A DNA stretch of 18,805 nt from Chloroflexota bacterium. Lineage in GTDB: Bacteria; Chloroflexota; Limnocylindria; Limnocylindrales; CSP1-4. The translations under genes were made by a program, and so were the position numbers. This document shows positions 1-6,085 of the stretch, piece by piece; the stretch's first letter is position 1, and each line of letters opens with the position of its first letter. Under the pieces are notes generated by a model. It saw only the letters and a program-made list of their open reading frames with translations, had not been told where the DNA came from and did no database searches. The DNA lies in NCBI GenBank assembly GCA_021777365.1, contig JAJYDP010000014.1:1-18805 (forward strand), read 5' to 3'.

Positions 1-58
1 GGCGGGGGTTCGCGAGCGTCTTCAGGACCGTGGCCTGCATCACGCAGATCTCATCCAT
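1..58 (-). CDS. Probable ArsR-family transcriptional regulator, N-terminal fragment (runs off left edge)
   Basis: The minus strand from the ATG at 58 reads MDEICVMQATVLKTLANPR and is open to the window edge. The pattern 'C..QA.VLK.LANP.R' is the typical first helix of ArsR/SmtB winged-helix repressors, where it leads into 'RLxIL'. An in-frame TGA lies 18 codons upstream with no other ATG, GTG or TTG between, so this start is well constrained. No clear Shine-Dalgarno precedes it. Only 19 residues are visible, so sensor residues and ligand cannot be judged. The gene is divergent from the gene at 415, which it might regulate. The call rests on a short motif and could be wrong. Confidence 0.55.
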   Translation of the reverse strand, partial: MDEICVMQATVLKTLANPR

Positions 59-414
59 GGATGCGAGGATGAAGTCATGCGCACCTATGCATCAGTAGCG
101 TCCGTGCCCGAATAGGCCGTGCTGCAAAGCCTCGACCCCGACGGGCCGATTGCACCGGTCCGAGGTGACTGGTGACCTGCCCCTGGTCGCTCACCCTCGG
201 GGGCGGTCCGGCGCCGCGGCCGACCCGTCGACCGGCCGGCCAGCCGTTCCCGGCCGTTCCCGGCGGCCCTGCCGGGCCGGAGCGGGGTACCCTACCCATC
301 CGGAGGGCTCCGTCTCCGTGTGGAGTGTCCCGAGGGGGCCATTCGGCAGCTTGGGCGGGTCGCCCGCCCACCGGAGAATTACCCGATCCGCGTCCCGCAC
401 CGCAGAGCGCACCC
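59..414. promoter_or_regulatory. Divergent intergenic region between the ArsR-like gene and the gene at 415
   Basis: No convincing gene is visible in these 356 bases, and the first ~90 are less GC-rich than the rest of the window, as expected of a control region. Positions 75-94 form an imperfect 20-bp palindrome (ATGC and GCAT half-sites, 6 of 10 pairs) just upstream of the ArsR-like start, a weak operator candidate. TACCCT at 288-293 is a possible -10 box for the rightward gene, which would give a leader of roughly 115 nt. A strong hairpin at 352-370 lies in that putative leader. No known riboswitch class was recognised. Confidence 0.3.
352..370 (+). other. Strong hairpin in the putative leader of the SRPBCC-like gene
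   Basis: TGGGCGGG (352-359), loop TCG, CCCGCCCA (363-370) is a perfect 8-bp stem ending 44 nt before the ATG at 415. There is no T-run after it. It could be an attenuator or terminator-like element or simply structure in GC-rich DNA. Confidence 0.4.
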
Positions 415-927
415 ATGTCCGTTCCGCCTCCCGAATCCCGCACCGACGACCACGCCGTTCACCTGCGGCTCGTGCAGCCGTGGGAGGGCGACCCGGCGCG
501 CGCGCGCGCGTCCCTGGACGACGGCGGCGCGGAATGGCTCGGAACGCCGCTGGATCGCCCGGTCGACCGGCCCGACGTGCGCCGCTTCGAGAGCGACCTG
601 GTCCTCCCGATGCGCGAGCAGGCACGCCACATGGTCCTGCGCAAGGCCGCCCTGGTGGACCTGGGGCCGGTCGAGTCGATCCCCGGCGGGTTCCGGGTCG
701 ACGTGAGCTGGCGGTCGGCCAACCTCGCGCCCCTCTTCCCGGTCTTCGTGGGGACGCTGACGGTCCTGGCAGGCGAGCTGACGCTCGAGGGCTACTACGC
801 GCCCCCGGGTGGCGAGATCGGGGTGATCCTGGACCGCGCGCTGCTCAACATCGCGGCACGCGGGACGGCACGCTGGTTCCTGGGCAAGGTCGCCGAGGCG
901 CTCGCGCCCGAAGCCGCAGGGCGCTGA
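415..927 (+). CDS. SRPBCC-like (START/CoxG-type fold) hypothetical protein
   Basis: This 170-residue protein has no signal peptide or membrane segment. Its second half alternates predicted strands and ends in an amphipathic helix: residues near 'FRVDVSWRSANLAPLFPVF', then 'GTLTVLAGELTLEGYYAPP', then 'ILDRALLNIAARGTARWFLGKVAEAL'. The order 'W....LFP...G.L.......L.G.Y.PP.G..G...D.......A..T...FL...A' resembles actinobacterial and chloroflexotal SRPBCC-like ligand-binding proteins. The fold assignment comes from this pattern and is not proven. ATG 415 was chosen because the conserved part begins shortly after it; the reading frame is open back to 172, but that extension is low-complexity and Arg/Pro-rich. 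No good ribosome-binding site is visible. A run of alternating CG near 498-509 encodes Ala-Arg repeats. Function and ligand are unknown. Confidence 0.7.
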   Translation: MSVPPPESRTDDHAVHLRLVQPWEGDPARARASLDDGGAEWLGTPLDRPVDRPDVRRFESDLVLPMREQARHMVLRKAALVDLGPVESIPGGFRVDVSWRSANLAPLFPVFVGTLTVLAGELTLEGYYAPPGGEIGVILDRALLNIAARGTARWFLGKVAEALAPEAAGR

Positions 928-931
928 GCCG

Positions 932-968
932 GCAGGTCGCCGGGGCGTCCCCTCCGACCGCGACCTGC
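932..968. terminator. Shared terminator hairpin between convergent genes
   Basis: GCAGGTCGC (932-940) pairs perfectly with GCGACCTGC (960-968) around a 19-nt loop that itself contains GGGG-CGT-CCCC. It sits between the stop at 925-927 (plus) and the aceE stop at 973-975 (minus), so it can serve both strands. No T-tract is present, as is common in high-GC genomes. Confidence 0.65.
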
Positions 969-972
969 GCTG

Positions 973-3669
973 CTAGGAGACCAGCGGGAACGGGTGCTCC
1001 GCGTCGAGCCCCAGGTCGCCGATCGCGGCCTGCGCCACGGACCGCTCGATCCGCTCGCCGGCCGCGAGCGCAGCGAGCGTCGCGACCACGATGTGCTCGG
1101 CGTCCACCTCGAAGAAGCGGCGCAGCGCTTCGCGCGTGTCGCTCCGACCGAACCCGTCGGTGCCCAGCGAGACCCAGGTGCCCGGGATCCACCGCGCGAC
1201 CTGGTCCGGCACCGCGGTCACGTAGTCGCTGGCGGCCACGATGGGGCCCGCGGCCCCGGCCTCGGAGAGCGCCGCCGTCACGTACGGGACCCGCCGCGGC
1301 TCGCCCGGGTGGAGCCGGTTCCAGTGCTCCACCTCCAGCGCCTCGGCGCGCAGCTGCTGGTACGAGGTCGCGCTCCAGACGTCCGCCGCGACGCCGTAGC
1401 GCCCGGCCAGCAGCTCCTGTGCGCGGAGCACCTGCTGCATGATCGAGCCGCTCCCGAGGAGCGTCGCGCGGGCCCGCGCGTTCCCCTCGATGTCAGGAGC
1501 CCCGCGGAAGCGGTAGAGCCCGCGGACGATCCCGTCGGCGACGCCGTCGGGCATCGAGGGCATCACGTAGTTCTCGTTGTACACGGTGAGGTAGCAGCTG
1601 GTGTCGTCGCCGCCGAGCATCCGCGCGATGCCGTCCCGGACGATCTCGGCCGTCTCGAAGGCGAACGCCGGGTCGTAGGCGCGCATGGCGGGGTAGACCG
1701 AGGCGAGCAGGAGGCTGTGCCCGTCGTCGTGCTGCAGCCCCTCGCCGTGCAGCGTGGTCCGGCCGGCCGTGGCGCCCACCAGGAAACCGCGGCCGCGGAT
1801 GTCGCCGAGCGCCCAGAACTGGTCGCCGGTCCGCTGGAAGCCGAACATCGAGTAGAAGATGTAGAAGGGCAGCATGGGCTCGCCGTGCGTGGCGTAGCTG
1901 GTCGCCGCCGCCTGGAACGAGGCGCTCGATCCGGCCTCGGTGATCCCCTCCTCCAGCACCTGCCCGTCCGTCGCCTCGCGGTACGAGAGGACCAGGTTGG
2001 AGTCCACCGGCTCGTAGCGCTGGCCGTGCGCCGCGTAGATGCCGACCTCCTTGAAGAGGGGATCCATGCCGAAGGTGCGGGCCTCGTCGGGCACGATGGG
2101 CACCACGCGCCGCCCCGCGTGACGGTCGCGGATCAGGTTGCGCAGGAGCTTGGCGAACGCCATGGTGGTCGAGACCGCCTGGCCGCCGGAACCGTCGCGG
2201 AACTCGGCAAAGACGGCGTCCCCGGGCAGGTCGACCGGCTTCGGCACCACCACCCGGCGCGGAAGGGGGCCGCCGAGGGCCCGCCGCCGTTCCAGCAGGT
2301 AGCGGATCTCGGGTGCGTCGGGTCCCGGATGGAAGTACGGCGCCTCCTTGAGCTGGGCGTCCGGGATGGGCAGCTCGAGCCGGTCCCGGAAGATCCGGAG
2401 TTCGGCCTCCGAGAGCTTCTTCGCCTGGTGCGTGATGTTGCGCGCCTCCACGCCCGGTCCCAGGGTCCAGCCCTTCACGGTCTTGGCGAGGATCGCGGTG
2501 GGCGCGCCCCGGTGCGCCAGCGCGGCGCTGTAGGCCGCGAAGACCTTCCGGTAGTCGTGCCCGCCGCGCCGCAGGCGCTGCAGCTCGTCGTCGGTCCTGT
2601 CCGCCACCATCGCCTGGAGGCGCGGATCCCCGCCGAAGAAGTGCTCGCGGATGTACGCGCCGGATTCCACCGAGAACTTCTGGAACTCGCCGTCCAGCGT
2701 CTCGTTCATCCGGTGGACCAGCACGCCGTCCACGTCGCGCGCGAGGAGCTCGTCCCACTCGCGGCCCCAGATCACCTTGATGACGTTCCAGCCCGCGCCG
2801 CGGAAGAGGCCCTCCAGTTCCTGGATGATCTTGCCGTTCCCGCGCACCGGCCCGTCGAGGCGCTGCAGGTTGCAGTTGACCACGAAGGTCAGGTTGTCCA
2901 GGCCGTCCCGGCCGGCGAGTCCCAGGGCGGCGATCGCCTCCGGCTCGTCCATCTCGCCATCCCCGAGGAAGGCCCAGACGTGGTTGTGGCGCGTGTCCTT
3001 GATCCCGCGCGCCGCCAGGTAGCGGTTGAAGCGCGCCTGGTAGACCGCGGCCAGCGGGCCCAGCCCCATCGAGACGGTGGGGAACTCCCAGAAGTCGGGC
3101 ATCAGGCGGGGGTGCGGGTAGGAGCTCAGTCCCTCACCCGGCACGACCTCCCGACGGAAGTGATCGAGCTGGTCGACCGTCAGCCGGCCCTCGAGGAACG
3201 CCCGCGCGTAGATCCCCGGCGCGGCATGCCCCTGCACGAAGACCTGGTCGCCCATCCCTTCCGCGTCCTTGCCGCGGAAGAAGTGGTTGAAGCCCACCTC
3301 GTACAGGGTCGCCGCCGAGGCGTAGGTGGCCAGGTGCCCGCCGATCCCCGCGGTCAGGTTGTTGGCGCGCAGCACCATCGCTACCGCGTTCCAGCGGACC
3401 ATGCGGCGGATGCGGTGCTCCATCACCTCATCGCCGGGGAACGGCGGTTCCTGCTCGGGCGAGATGGTGTTGATGTACCGGGTCTGGGTGAGCGGCGGCA
3501 GGCCGATGTCCAGCTGCCGTGCGCGCTTCAGCAGGCGGTAGAGGATGAACTGGGCGCGGTCCGCGCCCGCGGTGCGCACGACCGAGTCGAGCGCATCGAT
3601 CCAGTCGAGGGTTTCCTGAGGGTCGCTGTCGGGGAGCTGGCGCTTGAAGTCGCCGTAGGCATCGAACAT
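973..3669 (-). CDS. aceE: Pyruvate dehydrogenase E1 component, homodimeric type
   Basis: This 898-residue cytoplasmic protein is the thiamine-diphosphate E1 enzyme (EC 1.2.4.1) that decarboxylates pyruvate and acetylates the lipoyl group of E2. Its length matches the homodimeric AceE family (887 in E. coli). Visible landmarks are 'FVQGHAAPGIYARAFLEGRL' near 143-162, the ThDP/metal motif GDGEMDEPE at 236-244 completed by NCNLQRLDGPVRGN at 265-278, and the C-terminal 'YLTVYNENYVMP' segment. No E2 (aceF) or E3 (lpd) lies beside it, so the complex must be completed from elsewhere. It is 84 bp downstream of, and co-directional with, the marR gene. A TACCAT box nine bases before the ATG suggests its own promoter, so it may be read both alone and with marR. 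Its 3' end meets the shared hairpin at 932-968. Confidence 0.97.
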   Translation of the reverse strand: MFDAYGDFKRQLPDSDPQETLDWIDALDSVVRTAGADRAQFILYRLLKRARQLDIGLPPLTQTRYINTISPEQEPPFPGDEVMEHRIRRMVRWNAVAMVLRANNLTAGIGGHLATYASAATLYEVGFNHFFRGKDAEGMGDQVFVQGHAAPGIYARAFLEGRLTVDQLDHFRREVVPGEGLSSYPHPRLMPDFWEFPTVSMGLGPLAAVYQARFNRYLAARGIKDTRHNHVWAFLGDGEMDEPEAIAALGLAGRDGLDNLTFVVNCNLQRLDGPVRGNGKIIQELEGLFRGAGWNVIKVIWGREWDELLARDVDGVLVHRMNETLDGEFQKFSVESGAYIREHFFGGDPRLQAMVADRTDDELQRLRRGGHDYRKVFAAYSAALAHRGAPTAILAKTVKGWTLGPGVEARNITHQAKKLSEAELRIFRDRLELPIPDAQLKEAPYFHPGPDAPEIRYLLERRRALGGPLPRRVVVPKPVDLPGDAVFAEFRDGSGGQAVSTTMAFAKLLRNLIRDRHAGRRVVPIVPDEARTFGMDPLFKEVGIYAAHGQRYEPVDSNLVLSYREATDGQVLEEGITEAGSSASFQAAATSYATHGEPMLPFYIFYSMFGFQRTGDQFWALGDIRGRGFLVGATAGRTTLHGEGLQHDDGHSLLLASVYPAMRAYDPAFAFETAEIVRDGIARMLGGDDTSCYLTVYNENYVMPSMPDGVADGIVRGLYRFRGAPDIEGNARARATLLGSGSIMQQVLRAQELLAGRYGVAADVWSATSYQQLRAEALEVEHWNRLHPGEPRRVPYVTAALSEAGAAGPIVAASDYVTAVPDQVARWIPGTWVSLGTDGFGRSDTREALRRFFEVDAEHIVVATLAALAAGERIERSVAQAAIGDLGLDAEHPFPLVS

Positions 3670-3678
3670 CTCGCGCGC

Positions 3679-3684
3679 ATGGTA
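3679..3684 (-). promoter_or_regulatory. Putative -10 box of aceE
   Basis: On the minus strand TACCAT is followed by nine bases (GCGCGCGAG) and the aceE ATG. Transcription would start at or just before the start codon, giving a leaderless or near-leaderless mRNA. No clear -35 box is visible. Confidence 0.4.
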
Positions 3685-3753
3685 CGGCCGATGTCCGGAT
3701 GGCGCCGTCGTCCCGGTCGCCGGAACGCGCGCGCCGGGCGGGCCGGCGGGCCC

Positions 3754-4302
3754 TCAGGCGCTCCGGCCGGGCGCCTCGCCCTCGGACCGCGCGCCGCTCA
3801 CCGTGCCATCCGCCGGCAGGCGCTCCAGCAGGCGCGCGAGCTCCCGGAGCTCCGCCTGGTCGAAGTGGTCGGCGAAGTGGCGACGGACGCCGTCGAGGTG
3901 GACCGGTGACGCGGCCTCCAGGCGCGCCACGCCCGCCTCGGTCAGGACCGCGAAGGATCCCCGGGCGTCCGAGGGGCATGTCGCGCGTCGCACCAGCCCA
4001 TCCGCCTCCAGCCGGTCCACCAGCCGGGTGACCCCGCTGCGGCTGAGCAGGACGCGGTCCGCCAGCTCGTGCATGCGAAGGCGGCCGCCGTCGGCCGCGG
4101 CGAGCTGGACGAGCACGTCGTAGTGGGCGAGCGAGACACCGCCCCGGGCGACGAGCTCGGCCTCCAGCTGGCGCATGACGGCGACATGGGCCTGCAGGAA
4201 GGCGTGCCACGCCCGCATGCCGTCCGGCCCGAGGATGCGCTCCCCGGCCACCACGGGATCCCGCCTCGCCGTCACGTCCTGCACCGCGTGCTGCCCGGCC
4301 AT
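3754..4302 (-). CDS. MarR-family transcriptional regulator
   Basis: This 182-residue protein is a winged-helix repressor of the MarR type, which acts as a dimer on palindromic operators. The region 'SLAHYDVLVQLAAADGGRLRMHELADRVLLSRSGVTRLVDRLEADGLV' (57-104) carries the helix-turn-helix, with the recognition helix around 86-101. The wing 'RRATCPSDARGSFAVLTEAG' (105-124) has the conserved Asp-Ala-Arg-Gly turn. The ATG at 4302 is preferred because GGAGG lies four bases before it; an ORF extension to 4425 would run through the promoter and operators. The C-terminal ~18 residues are a polar tail. It is divergent from the YceI gene, with two copies of a palindrome in the gap, implying control of yceI and of itself. 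The aceE gene follows on the same strand. Cys109 in the wing is the only cysteine; a redox role is possible but unsupported. Ligand unknown. Confidence 0.92.
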   Translation of the reverse strand: MAGQHAVQDVTARRDPVVAGERILGPDGMRAWHAFLQAHVAVMRQLEAELVARGGVSLAHYDVLVQLAAADGGRLRMHELADRVLLSRSGVTRLVDRLEADGLVRRATCPSDARGSFAVLTEAGVARLEAASPVHLDGVRRHFADHFDQAELRELARLLERLPADGTVSGARSEGEAPGRSA

Positions 4303-4332
4303 CCTGCCTCCACCCCCCTGCTGTCCGGCGCG

Positions 4333-4338
4333 ATCATA
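4333..4338 (-). promoter_or_regulatory. Putative -10 box of marR
   Basis: The minus strand reads TATGAT, with a start point expected about 24 nt before the marR ATG. A poor -35 (TGGCAA, 18-bp spacing) would fall inside the upstream palindrome at 4354-4371, consistent with autoregulation. Confidence 0.45.
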
Positions 4339-4353
4339 CACGCCGGGGACAGG

Positions 4354-4371
4354 TAGTTGCCACCGCAATGA
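4354..4371. promoter_or_regulatory. MarR operator copy 1
   Basis: TAGTTGCcaccGCAATgA is an inverted repeat with half-site TAGTTGC, a 4-bp centre, and GCAAY. It matches the second copy 28 bp to the right in spacing and half-site sequence and covers the -35 box of the yceI promoter. MarR proteins typically bind palindromes of this size. Confidence 0.65.
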
Positions 4372-4385
4372 TCCAGTGCTATAGT
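4357..4385 (+). promoter_or_regulatory. Sigma70-type promoter of yceI
   Basis: TTGCCA (4357-4362), a 17-bp spacer, and TATAGT (4380-4385) form the best housekeeping promoter in the window. Transcription should begin near 4392, giving a leader of about 55 nt. Each box is embedded in one of the two palindromes, so bound MarR would exclude RNA polymerase. Confidence 0.7.
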
Positions 4386-4399
4386 TGCGCTCGCAACCA
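4382..4399. promoter_or_regulatory. MarR operator copy 2
   Basis: TAGTTGCgctcGCAACcA repeats the TAGTTGC-N4-GCAAY pattern of copy 1, with perfect GTTGC/GCAAC arms. It overlaps the -10 box and the predicted start point of the yceI promoter. Confidence 0.7.
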
Positions 4400-4447
4400 C
4401 ATCGGCCGCACGAGCGACCGGACACGACAGAGGAGCCTCGTCACCAG

Positions 4448-5011
4448 ATGGCCGCATGGCAGCTTGATCCCGTCCATTCCTCCGTGCAGTTCTCGGTACG
4501 CCACATGATGGTGTCCAACGTGCGCGGCAAGTTCCGCGACTTCGCGATCGACGTCGCGTTCGATCCCGAGCGCCCCGAGCAGGGGACGGTGCGGGCCAGC
4601 ATCCAGGCCGCCAGCATCGACACCTCCATGGAGCAGCGCGACGCGCACCTCCGGTCCGCCGACTTCCTGGATTCGGACACCTTCCCGACCATCGAGTTCG
4701 CCTCGACCCGCGTCGAGCGGACCGGCGAGGACCGGTTCCGCCTGCATGGCGACCTGACGATCCACGGCCAGACGCGCCCGGTGGCCCTCGACGTGGAGTA
4801 CCTCGGCGCGGCCCGCAACATGCAGGGCGGCCTGAGCGCCGGCTTCTCCGCGCAGACCCGGATCAGCCGCAAGGAGTGGGGCCTGACCTGGAACGTGGGC
4901 CTCGAGGCGGGCGGCTGGCTCGTGGGCGACGAGGTCCGCGTCGAGATCGATCTCGAGCTCCTCTCGGCGGCGCAGACGGCCAGCGCGACGGCCGGAAGCA
5001 GCGCGGCCTGA
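4448..5011 (+). CDS. yceI: YceI-family protein (isoprenoid/lipid-binding lipocalin-like fold)
   Basis: This 187-residue protein matches the YceI family over its whole length: 'W.LDPVHSSVQFSVRHMMVSNVRGKF' at the N-terminus, 'I.AASIDT....RDAHLRSADFLDSDTFPTIEF' in the middle, then 'GDLTIHGQTRPVALDVEY' and 'FSAQTRISRKEWGLTWN' near the C-terminus. Characterised members are beta-barrels that hold polyisoprenoid or amide lipids. Some are periplasmic, but this one has no signal peptide and is probably cytoplasmic. The ATG at 4448 is used because the family starts there and AGGAG lies 12 bases upstream; the frame opens at 4385, inside the operator. Two MarR palindromes overlap its promoter, so it is likely repressed by the divergent regulator and induced by an unknown compound. 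It is followed by a strong terminator. The physiological role is not known. Confidence 0.93.
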   Translation: MAAWQLDPVHSSVQFSVRHMMVSNVRGKFRDFAIDVAFDPERPEQGTVRASIQAASIDTSMEQRDAHLRSADFLDSDTFPTIEFASTRVERTGEDRFRLHGDLTIHGQTRPVALDVEYLGAARNMQGGLSAGFSAQTRISRKEWGLTWNVGLEAGGWLVGDEVRVEIDLELLSAAQTASATAGSSAA

Positions 5012-5030
5012 CACCTCCCCGCCATCCGCG

Positions 5031-5068
5031 CGAAGCGACCCGGCCCGGATCCCGGCCGGGTCGCTTCG
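5031..5068 (+). terminator. Terminator hairpin after yceI
   Basis: CGAAGCGACCCGGCC (5031-5045) and GGCCGGGTCGCTTCG (5054-5068) form a perfect 15-bp stem with an 8-nt loop, 19 nt after the yceI stop. It has no T-run, but its stability and position between co-directional genes argue for termination. Confidence 0.75.
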
Positions 5069-5103
5069 TATCCCGGCCGTGCGTGGCTCCGGCGCAGGAC
5101 CGC

Positions 5104-5109
5104 TAGACT
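5104..5109 (+). promoter_or_regulatory. Putative -10 box of ppgK (leaderless)
   Basis: TAGACT is followed by six bases and then the ATG at 5116, the spacing expected when the transcript starts on the A of the start codon. No -35 box is evident. The same arrangement recurs at 8779, 10805 and 13528. Confidence 0.5.
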
Positions 5110-5115
5110 TCGGGG

Positions 5116-6051
5116 ATGACGGAGGACCACGACAGCGCGAGGGAGCGCCCCGGGATGGACGACGAGACGGCGCGGCCAGGGAACGAGGCGGAGCCGGAGG
5201 ACGGCGCGGAGCGCGAGCGGCCGGCAGTCGCCTCCGAGGGACGCCCCTTCGGGGTCGGGATCGACGTCGGCGGCACCGGTGTCAAGGCGGCGGTCGTGGA
5301 CCTGGAGACCGGGTCACTCGTGTCGGCGCGCCTGCGCGAGAAGACCCCGTCACCGTCCACCCCGGACGCGGTGGCCGAGGCGGTGGCGCGCCTGATCGAG
5401 GGGATCGAGGCCTCGGGGCACCGCACGAAGGGGATGCCGACCGGGGCCGGCCTGCCCGGCGTGGCCAAGGACGGCTGGCTCAGGACCGCCGCCAACATCG
5501 ACGACAGCTGGCTCAAGGTGCGGGCCCAGGACGTCCTCGAGCAGCATCTCGACCGGCCCGTCGTGATCATCAACGACGCCGACGCCGCGGGCCTGGCGGA
5601 GATGCGGTACGGGGCGGGCGTGGGCCAGCACGGCGTGGTGCTGATGCTGACCATCGGGACGGGGATCGGCAGCGCCCTGTTCGTGGACGACCGGCTGGTG
5701 CCGAACACGGAGTTCGGCCACCTGGAGTTCCACCGGCGCGACGCCGAGACCCTGGTCAGCGGCGCGGCGCGCGAGCGCCGGAAGCTGGGCTGGAAGGCCT
5801 GGGCCCGCGAGTTCGACCAGTACCTCGACCGGATCTACCGCTACTTCTCGCCGGACCTGGTGATCCTCGGCGGCGGCGTGAGCAAGGAGACCAGGCGGTA
5901 CCTGCAGTACCTGACGCCGCGGGGTCCGCTCCAGGTCGCGCGCCTGCTCAACTCCGCCGGGATCGTGGGCGCGGCGCTGGCGGCCGCCGAGGCGGGCGGC
6001 TATCGCCCGCCCGTGTCCGCCGGTGCAGGGACGGTGGTCGCCGCCGGCTGA
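5116..6051 (+). CDS. ppgK: Polyphosphate glucokinase (ROK family)
   Basis: This 311-residue kinase phosphorylates glucose to glucose-6-phosphate using inorganic polyphosphate, often also ATP (EC 2.7.1.63). It shows the phosphate-binding motif GIDVGGTGVKAAVVD at 48-62, 'TPSPSTPDAV' at 77-86, 'GLPGVAKDGWLRTAANIDDSW' at 112-132, the catalytic-Asp region INDADAAGLAEM at 152-163, GTGIGSALF at 181-189, EFGHLEF at 199-205, and 'FSPDLVILGGGVSK' at 244-257. The TAANxDxSW and WxxxFxxYL...PDLxxxGGGVSK segments separate PPGK from ordinary ROK sugar kinases. The first ~45 residues are an acidic, Glu/Asp/Arg-rich extension not typical of the family; an internal ATG at 5155 could be used. ATG 5116 is preferred because a TAGACT box sits six bases upstream. 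It converges on the P-type ATPase gene. Confidence 0.93.
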   Translation: MTEDHDSARERPGMDDETARPGNEAEPEDGAERERPAVASEGRPFGVGIDVGGTGVKAAVVDLETGSLVSARLREKTPSPSTPDAVAEAVARLIEGIEASGHRTKGMPTGAGLPGVAKDGWLRTAANIDDSWLKVRAQDVLEQHLDRPVVIINDADAAGLAEMRYGAGVGQHGVVLMLTIGTGIGSALFVDDRLVPNTEFGHLEFHRRDAETLVSGAARERRKLGWKAWAREFDQYLDRIYRYFSPDLVILGGGVSKETRRYLQYLTPRGPLQVARLLNSAGIVGAALAAAEAGGYRPPVSAGAGTVVAAG

Positions 6052-6068
6052 CCTGCCGGCGACATGGC

Positions 6069-6083
6069 CCCGGCTGCGCCGGG
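6069..6083. terminator. Hairpin between convergent ppgK and ATPase genes
   Basis: CCCGGC (6069-6074), loop TGC, GCCGGG (6078-6083) is a perfect 6-bp stem in the 34-bp gap. A second possible stem GTCGCC/GGCGAC (6037-6042 with 6058-6063) spans the ppgK stop. Either could end transcription from one or both sides. Confidence 0.45.
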
Positions 6084-6085
6084 TG

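Noticed and set aside
497..510. Alternating CG run as a possible simple repeat or Z-DNA element
   Set aside because: It is short, in frame, and explained by Ala-Arg codons in a GC-rich gene.
994..3909. A 971-codon open frame on the plus strand opposite aceE
   Set aside because: It is the antisense shadow of aceE, low-complexity and rich in Arg/Gly/Val/His, with no recognisable motif. High GC removes stop codons from the opposite strand.
4303..4425. Upstream extension of the MarR protein by 41 residues
   Set aside because: It would be encoded across the promoter and both operators, and a good GGAGG site precedes the ATG at 4302.
4385..4447. Upstream ATG-type start for yceI at 4385
   Set aside because: It lies inside the -10 box and operator, upstream of the predicted transcript start. 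The family alignment begins at 4448.
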